This document shows, in pieces, positions 34,301 through 46,300 of a stretch of DNA of 64,000 nt (its first letter is position 1; the number at the start of each line of letters is the position of its first letter). The translations under genes were made by a program, and so were the position numbers. The notes under the pieces are model-generated. The model was given only the letters and a program-made list of their open reading frames with translations. It made no database searches and had not been told where the DNA came from. This DNA is from Mercenaria mercenaria (lineage: Eukaryota > Mollusca > Bivalvia > Venerida > Veneridae), in NCBI RefSeq assembly GCF_021730395.1, contig NC_069368.1, positions 68,081,501 through 68,145,500 of the forward strand, in the 5' to 3' direction.

Positions 34301-37300
34301 CAAAAACTACTAAAGATTATTTTTGGGTTTTTTTTCTAAAATTAATTTTACGTTAACACTGAGTGAAACTCATACAATGATACTATTGTATACCAATGAT
34401 TTATTTCCATCAATCGCATTTTAGATATCATAAAATCAAACACATTTTGAGATGTACTTAAACGATTTATTGATGTCATGTATGTATTTTCAGATATCAT
34501 AACATCAATTTAGGATATCATTAAATAGGAATTAGAACATAAAAACGTCATATTAAGAGAAATCCAATATTCTAGTTTGCCATATCCTTGAAAAAAATTA
34601 CGATATCCTTGAATTCTTTTAGAATATCATAAAATACATTTGATGGTATCAATAAATGCATTAAGGTAGTTCTGCAAGTTCGGATCAAAACTTTTTCTAC
34701 AATGTAGAATTTGATTAAACCCTGACTTTTTAAAACTTCAGAACATAACTAAAAACTTTAGCAAATAAAAAAGATAGGGTCGTGTGCTCGATTTTTTGTT
34801 GGACTGAATTGAAAAATTGACCTCGCACAAGTTTTCGGAAATGGAGCCTATTAGAGTGTAACACCACCACTGGTTGCATAGATTGAGAAAGTCAGCAGTT
34901 TTTTCACACTCGGTTTTATTTACAAGGTTATACAGACGTCAACTATACTAACAGTCAATTCAGGTATAAATACATCAGCTTTTTAAATAGTATTTTCCCG
35001 CGTCAAACTTTTAATTAATTTTTTATTCTTAAGTCCAAAAGTTCTATAACATAATAGTCAATTCTAAAACTTCCACAGTTATTTTTAACCCGCTCTTAAA
35101 CCCGAGCCCAAAAAATCGAACTTAACCGAGCTGATCTGAACCGATCCGAACTGCCAATTATCCGATCCCATTTTTGTAAAACATTTCTAACTTCCTGATT
35201 CTTAACTCAGTCCTCTCTTTTCTTGACTCAGTCCTCCTCTCACCATTCTCCTCTCTTCTCTTAATTCTCTGAGTATTTATACCTGTTTTTACGAACTACA
35301 ACGCAATAACATGTTTACAAGTATTTCAAAATATTCAAAGCAATTTCAAAACATGTCAATCAAAACGTCCATTATGTACTCATATAATAGTAAACAACAG
35401 ATGTGGAATCAATCACCAATGTGTATTTTCGTAAATAAATGACTGTTACTGAAACAAACAGAATAATTAGGGTCAAATCTAATAGATAAAACATTCAACG
35501 GTGATTCATTTTGTATAAATTGTAAACAACAACAATATGCTGAACAGGTAAACAAAGTAATTAACATTTCTGGCCAATTAATGAAAATTCCATCGAAAAC
35601 AAAAATAAAGTAATTAAGGCTGACCAAATCAATTTCATTTGAGAATTTCGCAATATCTGATCGGTAATAATAGTAAACAAAGTCATTTAGGCCAAAACGT
35701 AATGGATAAAACACTCCGATGTTACGAAATTTGCTTGAGTAGTAAATACCAACAATGACCTACGCATGTAAACAGAATTCGTATCATTTGTAAGAATTAT
35801 CAGGATTATCTACCAAAATCAATAATAGATAAAATACACACAATGATGAATTAACTGAAAACTGACCTGCGAGCTATCATTGTGTTACATCACTATCCTA
35901 ATCAATCGAGAATATTCATAGTAATGAAGATTCTCAGATGTTATCGAACGTTTGCATTCACCTATTATAGATAATTTTGATAAATATATTATGGAGCATC
36001 AGAAGTAAACTATCAAGCTGTTATCTCAGACACTGTTTTCAGTTGTATATAACGCCCACTATTTTTATGAAAACTTTACTTATGCACCTATATTCAAAGA
36101 TACTGCCTTTTCAACAATTTTGATAACCAAGCGAAATATATAACCTGTTACTTGTTTACCTCACTCTACATATTTGCAAAGCAAATGTTATGTAGTATAT
36201 TTTTTTTCTTATACATTTCTTCAAAAACATTTAAAGTACAGGCATGACAAAATATTATTCACGGCATCATTTTTTTTGTCCAGTTCCATTTTTCATCCGG
36301 CTGCATTTTTTACAAGTCTCCGTTGCTATCGTTTCATGTCACTGTTGTTATTGACGTTTTCATTTTGCTAAAGCTATAACAATCAAATTCAAACACATAA
36401 AATTGAGGATTCACGTCTGTAAAAGGGAACATGTCTATTAGGTAAAAAAATACACGTCTATTAAAAGGTAGCCCGTCAATGAGAATAAAATCACACGTCT
36501 ATAAAGGAACACTTCTATAAGATAAAAAAACAACACATCTACAAAAAGAAACACGTCTCTAGAATATTCCTTTCAAGATATGAACACAATTCAGCATATT
36601 TTTCCCAAGAATTAATCATAGAATATTTCATATTAGTTTCGGATGACGTTTGCACTTCCTGTGATGATTTGCTATTATTGTTTACGCTGGTACAATGTTA
36701 TCTATCCGTTTTGTATTCATAAAGCTTTCATATGATTTTCTTCAACTTTTTTTTTTTTTTTTTTTTTGATGGCTTTAAACATGTTTTACCATACATCATC
36801 TGCTGCTAAAAGTTGCATCGCCTTTTATTTGTTAGGACTGTTCAGAATCTCTGCAAACCACTGGTAACTGTTCGGAATATTATCTTTAATTAATTCAAAT
36901 TTCTTATATGTCCTGCCTTGAAAAATTTAGCTCATGAAATCATCTTCAGAATCTAAACATAGTTACTCATCTTTTTATTTCTCCCTAAAAAAATAAGGTT
37001 TTGTGAACTTAAAACCGTCCCGTTTTAAAATTGCCTCATATCTTAAATGTACATCATATTTATTGTTCTTGTACATTCATCCCTAATAATTCAGGCAAAG
37101 TAGCCACTCAATCCCTCTGACTCAAAGAACAAAATCCTCTACATTTATTTTTTTTACAACAATCGCATTACTGGCGACTAATTCCCAATAGTTGAGCATT
37201 GCACTTGCTCCGAAGACGTTACACACGTCATATTCCCTATAAATTCTATACTGCACGTTATCTACGCTTTAAGACTTCTTACATCTTAAATATGATATAT

Positions 37301-40300
37301 ATGCGTTACTCACGCTCTAAGACATTATTTCCGTCTCATATATATCTACAGTATATTAATGCCCTATGCCATGTATGATCCACGTTTTAAGACTCACCCA
37401 CATCTTAACTATGAATTATACAACATTCTTTGAGCTAAGAGTATACATCTACATTCCTGCCTGAATTAAAAAATAGGCTGCACAATGATAATTTCACAAT
37501 GATAATTTCATCTATCAACATTTCTTTATTTAATCGGTTATTCGAATTTGTATAAAAAGGATGAGCTGATTTTCAATTTCTAGTATTTCCGAAATAAAAA
37601 ACAACAACAACAACAAAAAAAAAACTTTGTGATCTGGTTCCATGTAAAAAAAGTTTATTGTCAATAATCTCTGCTTCTATAACTTTTAAAAACTAAAAGA
37701 AATCTTTAACATTCCGAGCCATCCTATTTAATTCAACTTGCACCTGTCAAAAATACTAGATATATTTTACTAATTATACTTTTGTGTCTTAACTTTATTT
37801 TGAACAGAAAATTATTTCTACCTTATTTCACAAGAAAAGAGTTTTAATTACTTTTACCGAAACTTAACTTATAACAGTTACGAGAATTTCTACGATTTCG
37901 AACAGCTACCGTTATGGTTAAGAGGATAAATTTGAACAGTCACTAACCTCATTTTATTACTGGAGTTCTGCATCTTCTTTCCTTCCTTAGATATTACTTT
38001 ACATGAATTCCTGGAATCTATATATCTCCCTTCCTCCTTAGAAACATTTACTTGAGTTCCTGCAGTCGCTATTTTCTGTAGCACGGCCCTGTTGCACGTC
38101 TTTATAACGATTTGCTTTCTCTGCGCGATTCGTTGTCCAGCTCCGACAGTAGTTCCGTATTTGTCATATAGTTCTTTTCCATTTTTCTTATCAGTTTTTT
38201 TTATTATTAGCATTCTGCGCTTCCGAACTTTTAATTCATTGTTGATGCTACAATATTTCGCCATGTAATGAATACCAGATTCGTTTTCCTCAGGTCTTTC
38301 GTTGTTTTATCCGGCATTGATGTACTAATAATTTTCCAAGGAAAACAGTTAAATTTTTATTCTTTATTTTTTGTATGAATTTCTGTTCTGTAATTGATGC
38401 TTCAATATTTCCAAATGTAGTTTTCAAGCTATATTCTTTTAAGTACTTCCGTTGTGATATCCGCGACAAATTTTTTGTTCGTTCAAAAATGTTCTGTTGA
38501 AATCCTGGTCACATGTGCACCAGAAACGATCCATGTAACACCACCACTGGTTGCATAGATTGAGAAAGTCAGCAGTTTTTTCACACTCGGTTTTATTTAC
38601 AAGGTTATACAGACGTCAACTATACTAACAGTCAATTCAGGTATAAATACATCAGCTTTTTAAATAGTTTTTCCCGCGTCAAACTTTTAATTAATTTTTT
38701 ATTCTTAAGTCCAAAAGTTCTATAACATAATAGTCAATTCTAAAACTTCCACAGTTATTTTTAACCCGCTCTTAAACCGAGCCCAAAAAATCGAACTTAA
38801 CCGAGCTGATCTGAACCGATCCGAACTGCCAATTATCCGATCCCATTTTTGTAAAACATTTCTAACTTCCTGATTCTTAACTCAGTCCTCTCTTTTCTTG
38901 ACTCAGTCCTCCTCTCACCATTCTCCTCTCTTCTCTTAATTCTCTGAGTATTTATACCTGTTTTTACGAACTACAACGCAATAACATGTTTACAAGTATT
39001 TCAAAATATTCAAAGCAATTTCAAAACATGTCAATCAAAACGTCCATTATGTACTCATATAATAGTAAACAACAGATGTGGAATCAATCACCAATGTGTA
39101 TTTTCGTAAATAAATGACTGTTACTGAAACAAACAGAATAATTAGGGTCAAATCTAATAGATAAAACATTCAACGGTGATTCATTTTGTATAAATTGTAA
39201 ACAACAACAATATGCTGAACAGGTAAACAAAGTAATTAACATTTCTGGCCAATTAATGAAAATTCCATCGAAAACAAAAATAAAGTAATTAAGGCTGACC
39301 AAATCAATTTCATTTGAGAATTTCGCAATATCTGATCGGTAATAATAGTAAACAAAGTCATTTAGGCCAAAACGTAATGGATAAAACACTCCGATGTTAC
39401 GAAATTTGCTTGAGTAGTAAATACCAACAATGACCTACGCATGTAAACAGAATTCGTATCATTTGTAAGAATTATCAGGATTATCTACCAAAATCAATAA
39501 TAGATAAAATACACACAATGATGAATTAACTGAAAACTGACCTGCGAGCTATCATTGTGTTACATCAGAATCACAATGTTCATTACATTTTCGCGAATAG
39601 AAATTTTTCTGCAATGTAGGTTTTAATGAAATTTCTCACAATTGTAAATAATCATATGGCCCACAATATGGTGAAATAAATATATAGGTCCGTATGCTTG
39701 TTTTTGAGATATTTATGCACGACTAAAGAGATCCGCGCTTTTCAGGCTGATTTTATGACATATTTAGAATCATTTTACGTGTCAATGTTTTGATATCATA
39801 TTTCATTTTAGAAAGAAAGTAACGTTGCCATTGTAGTAAATTTACTTACCAGTTGTCAGTAAATCAAAACATGGTTTTCATTTCCGCACGCAGAGTCCAG
39901 GCTTTATTCTACGTTTTCCGGATAAATGACGTTACGTCATTACTTCAGGTTAAGCAAACATGCAGAACTACCTTAAGGATCTCACAGAATGATTCTAGGA
40001 TATCACATAAGCAAAAGTAAAACGACAACCTATATTCAAAGGTTTATTCAGAGTCATTATTTTTTCTAGAGAACTTGTGAGGCTACTGCATGTACGTGTG
40101 TTCAAAAATGACTGTATATTAGTTATTATCAATTATAAAATATCAGAAAAAGTGTAGAACAAACTTGCGACTGTTGTAACTTGATGAAGGAAATGAATAT
40201 TTAAGAATCGGTGCCTGTTATGTAGGAATTCATAAAAAAATCACCCAGAGCAAAAAGTGTTGTCACTCAAGCACCTAAAATGACAGAAACCACAAAACTC

Positions 40301-43300
40301 CATATGAATATGTTGATGATTTTGTGTCTAAGTTTGTTCTGCAAAATCAAGTGTATTGCAAAACTTCATGAGATTTGTGATAGTCGAGGTGACTCTAGAC
40401 ATAAGACAGTAAGTATATGTAAATTTATTTAGAGTTCTGTAACCTACATGTTTAAAGAATCAAACTTGCTTGTCTAAAACGCCTGTCTCATTTCTGGCTT
40501 TAACATTATGTATCACCTTCCTACCTTGCCGTCACACAAAAATATACTCTAGGTCCACAAAGAATTACTAACCAAGTCGTATTCTTGTAGTTTAATCGCT
40601 ACCAGGTTTTCTGTTTTATCATTTGACAGATGAATTTCTATCGAACCGTTCTGTAATTTAGCCGCCTGGCACATGTCGATATAACGTAAGAGTACCCTCT
40701 TTGTATTGAACACATCTATGCGTCCGTGTTCGGGCTCGAGCACAACAAACACGTGCCTCTCCAGCTCATCCCAGTCTACCCACTCCAGAGCTGTAATTTA
40801 TGTGGTGACATAACAATTGAGCAACACTGTACAATACATGCTACGTAAACTACAGCTTTGAACGGTCGCATTTATCGCAAACCAGCAATATACACCCTGC
40901 ATTTTGTCGTATTTCACAGAAAAGCAAGGCCATAACTGCAAAATATTATTCATTTTTTTAGAGTTCCTCTATTACATAACGCAATATTAAAGCCAATGCT
41001 TTATGCTTTCACTATATCTTTACAGTTTATAAACAGAGTAGATTTCTGTCACAAAAACTGTTTTGCATTTATTATATTTTAGAAATCATTCATGTACTAA
41101 GCACTGAATTCTATTTCCATAAAACATTAAAATATTACAACCGTTTTCGTCTGGAAAGGTCCGTAACAGTGAGGAAAACTAAATAAACTTTAATACTAGT
41201 ATTTATATCCTTTAAGAAATAAACAGATATAGAAAAACACATCCGTGAAATAAATACCAAAAATTAGTTTTAAGTTAATTATAACTGTGACAGAATTGTT
41301 TTGTGTCTACCTCTGAACTCGTTCATATTTGAAGATGGCGTTTTCTCTAAAGGTTGGGGTAATTGTCGTGTCTTGTAGATACTATTTCTTCTGTACAGCG
41401 AAAGCAGATACATTACTAAAAACGTTACTGAAAAATATAAATATTTCTCAAGAGATACAGTGGCATGCCATAACAAAATATACACTGTCAGATACTTTAC
41501 TGAAATTCACTGTCTGGCACCTTACTGAAATACACTGTCTGGCATCTTACTGAAATACACTGGTACTGTAAGATACGCTACTGATGTACACATCGGCAGA
41601 TACATTACTGAAATACAATGCCAGATACGTTACAAAAATACACATTGTCAGATACGTTACTGAAATATGAATTGTCAGATATGTAACTGAAATACACATA
41701 GCGTACTAAAACACATTATCCGATTCATATTTCAGATACCTTACTGATTTATACTGTCAGAAACGTTACCGAAATACACATTGCCAAAAACGTTACTGAA
41801 TACACTGTCAGATTCACACTGTATGTTACTGTGATACTTTGTCAGATGTTGTACTACCATGTGGCTATATATAAGGACAGCACATAAAGGAAGGTTATGA
41901 ATGAAAAGCGCAAACATTCTTGCATGCCAGAACTGACTTTCCCGTGCTTTTCTTCTAGACACACATTTTGCTGAATACAGACATGATAATAATCTCCAAA
42001 GACTATGTATATAATACATAGCAATAATGTACACAAAATATTTCATACGAGGTATACAGGCGGCAGCCAGTGTGAATGTCAAAGCAAATGACGCTTCACT
42101 TCCGGTGAAATAGTCGTATGTCTCAAACGGTGTACATGGTTCTAACAGATCTTCATCATCAGCGGCAAGTTGTCTTGGTTGTTCTTGGCAACCGACTCCT
42201 GTAACACAATCAGCATAACTTACCGTTATCATTTATATCTTTTTTACGAAATTAAAAGCCCAAGATAATAACGCATGGCACAATCGCCTCTTATTAAATG
42301 CGGAGTTGGTCAGTCGTAAATTGATAAGATGGTATTTGTACATCGCCTATTTCTTTTCTTTTAAATTATCAAAGCAATTTATTTGCGTATATGTATTTTT
42401 TTTCCTGAAAAAGAAAAAAGATTAACTAAATTTGACGAAAAAACATTGTAGCGTCGCTAAAGTGTACACGTGCGGGATAACAACTGGTATCGCGACCTCC
42501 GCCCAATATTTTCTATAAATTTCTATAAATTATATACACAAATGTATTTGTTGATTTTAATGAGATGTTATACACTTAAACTACCCAGTCGTGTGTACAG
42601 CAGTCTTGTTTGTGTGTGTCCAAATGTCATTGCTATGACAATGTTTCCTTAAATACCTGGCCCCAATTCCACGAAAAAAAAACTTGTCTGTTGGTTGGTC
42701 GAATTTGTCTGTAGTACTTATTCCGGTCAAGCAAATATGATATTTCTATTTAAGCACAATATAAAAAATTGAGTATTTGCTCAAGCATATTTCTTATTTC
42801 TATACTTCGTTTCCTGTAATATTCAGAATAGTTGTATTTTATTCTATGAAATAGTCAGAGACGGTTCTGATCATATAGATCAAAAAGTCAACACTTAAAT
42901 GGCAGATACAATGTCAGAATAATTTGTATTTTTAATATATTGATAACGTAACACATTAAGCACAGATAGTGCCTGACTCCCTTTCCATGCTTATTGCTTA
43001 ATTATTTTTGGGGAATTGTGTTTTTAAATAGTTTTTTTGGGGTTTTTTGGGGCTGTTTTGGGGTTTTCATTATGTGGATGGCTGGGTCCGCTTCGCACAT
43101 TTGCCATTAAAAAATTAAAGGGAACCCAGATTTTTGATAGAGAGGTACTCGTTGTAATACGTTATTTTTAAAATTTTGGACCAATCAGAACAAGTTCAAA
43201 AAATGCTCTCTGGGGTAAAAATAGGTAGAGGTGACGAGATCTTTCGGTATCCAGGGGTTGAAGAAGAAATCGAGGATTCAACTTTTTTACCCCAGTCCCT

Positions 43301-46300
43301 TGAAAAGGAGATAGCAGAAACCCCTGTCAGGCGGATAAATTATTAAAAAAGGTTTTTGGAAATTTTATAGCAAGAAAGAGTTGCAGAATTTCAAAAAGGG
43401 TTTCGAGCTTAGGGCCAGCGCTGGGGTTTTCCCCTTTAAGGGTAGTTGAAGTTAGCGTAGCATATTAGGGAGATCGGAAGCTGGACAGGACCCAGGTTTG
43501 GTATCTATGGATAGAGGAGAGTTCCGCTTTTGAGGGTTCAGCATTTTGGGCAAAAGTCAGCAAGGCTCAGGGTTCCTTTTGGGTTTTGAATGCTTTTGAA
43601 GCATATAGGCGCGAGCCCCCCGGGAGTGGGGCAATAATAGAGTTGAGAGACAGAGGCGGCATCTAGCTTTTGGTTCGTATTTTTGTTGATTAAAAAGACG
43701 GTCTGAGGGAACTTCAAAAAAAAGCCCAGTCAAGTATGTTCCGCCTAAAAGGGTTTGAGCTGTTTGAAAATTTTTGGTTTGAAAACTTTGGATTTGCCTG
43801 ACCCCTGAAATTGTCTAGTTATTAAAAAATCTTTTCGACATTGGTACACGAATCATTTAGGAAGGTAGCCAGAGGAAAATTCATATATGAGTTTTTGGGT
43901 TCACAGTTTTTCGTTTTTAAAAAAGGGGACAATCTATTTTTTTGTCGCTGTTTGACTAGTCCCTTGGGATAGGCCCTTTCATTGTTCAAGTACAAAAGGC
44001 GTGGGCCTTTCCCCGGGCTTTAAAACCAGTATCCTGAATAAAAAATTTGGGAAAAACAGATTTAGTAAGCAATTATTTAAAGGTTTGTTCGGGAAATGGG
44101 ACAAGGTTTTAGTACAAACGATTTAAGAGTCAAAAAAAACGACTCTTGTTTTATCCCCCACTTCTGTCGCGTCTGTAAAGAAAAAGAATTTGCTGTATAT
44201 CAATTTTTTCCCGTACAGCAGTTAAAAACATCCAAAAGATCAGTCCTCCATACTCTTTAGCTCTTTTTTGGTCAATCTGTCAAACAAAATGTGAAAAGAT
44301 TGTTTTCTTATCCGACAAGTTTGCCCACATCAATAGTATTTCTGATCACTACATGTTGCACGATAATAACAATGTCAGTATAGGGGGCTTGATTCATACA
44401 ACCCCGGGGTTCCCCCGATCACGTGAAGGGTTTAAACCCGAAAGGGCCCCGTGGTCTCGAGGCTATTCCAAGGGTATAAAAACTTTTGCGCCGCAAAAAA
44501 TGTCCCCCGTGAAATGAAGGCATCGCGCTTCCTAGGGCGAGATTTAGGAGGATGTGACAGAAATAAGGGGATGGGAGAAAAATTTGTATGTTTTTGGTCA
44601 TTTTTTTTTTTCGAAAAAACTTTTAAGAAATGGGGGAATGCAGCGGGATGTAGTTGTATTTTGCAGACAATCCATCCCCATTTGGAAGAAATTGTATATT
44701 TTTTTTTTGCAAGGTTTTTCATATGTGGTCTTGCCTTACAATCCAGATATGCTCGAATTGCCAGATAATCAAGGGAGGCTACAATGTAAAATTGGCTATC
44801 AAAGCTGGCAATTGAGCGGTATCTGTAGGGAAGTTCATACGCAAATGAAAAAATTTATGATAAGACATAACTTAAATAATAAAAGTTTTTAAATTAGTAT
44901 TTTTGTATAACTTACCTTTATTGCCAACGCAAAACTCATATATCTTGTTTCAAAAAGGACTGAAAAATATGTATTATAATCATGTTTCACTCAGTAATGT
45001 AATGTGATATAACCTTTGCTCTGGTTCTAAAACCATAAACGGTCCCCATGTGTATTTTTAAAAAATGTTCCAAGATGTTTGCTTAAAACAGCCCCCCAGG
45101 TCCTGTAGGCAGGTTTCCACGACCCCCAAAAGTAAATAGGTAAATGTGTTTTGTCGCTTTTTCACCTACATTTCGCGTAACCTTTCGATTTGCTGGAAAA
45201 AGGTTTTTGTCTTTATTTTTTAAATAATAAATGATTTTGATTGGTTTAAAAAAGCGTGCAACATTCAGGTCAAATGGCTATTTCCCCCATTGCTGGGGGG
45301 AAAGCCCCCTGCTCCTTTTTAAAGTTTTTTTTTTCACAACAGACACCACTGTAGAATCTTGCCTTAAAAAATCAAGTTTGTTAAATGGTCACCATGAAAC
45401 CTAGCTTAGTTTAAATGAACCCCTTTTTTGAATAATCTCGTAAAAAAATATGCTGATTTGTTTAAAAATCAATATTGAATCAAATGTTTCCCCGGTATTT
45501 GTATGTTTAATTTTCCCAGTTCTTTTTCGCTTAAACCCGAACTTTCTTGACTATTATGTCTGCTATTCCCATGGTCTCGCCCTCTCTAAAACAAAACCAG
45601 TATTCACCCCGTGTAGCAATTATGACGCAAATAATTAATTTAGTTATGATGAAACAAAGGAAATATTGTCCCTAAAACTTGTTTTAAAGAGTTTCAATAC
45701 CCCAAAAACGTTTGACAAAAAAAATTTTTAGTACGATTTCATAATTTTCGTTTAATGAATGATGTCAAAAAGTCAACCATTTTTTCTTCTATTTTATGCA
45801 TTAAATTTAATTATGAATAATAAAATATTTAAGAAAATTTTTATATATATGGGAAAAGGATTCAACAATAAGTTTAAAAAAACCCGAACACACACAAAAA
45901 CACACACACACCGGTGTATATAAGGATACCAATCAGCTGATTAAACCAATCCTAAAACTAATAAAAACAGGTCATAAAAGAGAAAAGCGTTTTTGGGGCA
46001 AAATTGTATAGATTTGTCCCTAAATGTTGAGGCTGCAAGATCTCGTCTCAAAAATTCTAAAGGCCCAAAACAACTTTCTGAAATGGTTTTTTTTTGTTAT
46101 AGCGCTTTGACGTCATTCCTTTAGGTCAACTTTGTTTCCCCCCTTCGCCCTGTAGGTTAAAAGGGCGAGAGTGAAAATTATACGATGCGAAGACGAAAAA
46201 AAAAGACGAGTTGTTCGCATTATGTTCCCGCAATATGCCCCCTTGCCCTTTAATACAATAAAAATTCCCGATAATGCCCCAAAAAAATGCGTATGGTACT

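Larger units (their letters stand above)
34857..39567 (-). mobile_element. Non-autonomous LTR retrotransposon (young)
   Basis: Two direct repeats of about 1035 bp (34857-35892 and 38534-39567) flank a 2.6-kb interior. The orientation is probably minus: the LTR then begins TGATGTAACACA and ends GGTGGTGTTACA (TG...CA), and TGG directly follows the first LTR as expected for a primer-binding site. The LTRs are nearly identical, so insertion was recent. I see no gag, pol or env homology inside, so this is a LARD/TRIM-like element that would need partner-encoded proteins. Superfamily cannot be assigned. A clear target duplication was not identified. Confidence 0.85.
34661..39976. mobile_element. 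piggyBac-type MITE with TTAA ends, interrupted by an LTR element
   Basis: TTAAGGTAGTTCTGCA at the left and TGCAGAACTACCTTAA at the right form 16-bp perfect inverted ends that include the TTAA target duplication. The element's own sequence is only about 600 bp (34661-34856 and 39568-39976); the rest is the LTR insertion. The right part matches 11079-11589. Confidence 0.75.

Noticed and set aside
35409-39389. Two identical 101-codon frames (35409-35714 and 39084-39389), looking like a duplicated gene.
   Set aside because: They are the same position in the two LTR copies; the duplication is that of the LTRs, and the peptide has no family resemblance.
34850-39575. A 4-6-bp target duplication for the LTR element.
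   Set aside because: Flanks TTAGAG and GAATCA do not match clearly, so no duplication is claimed.
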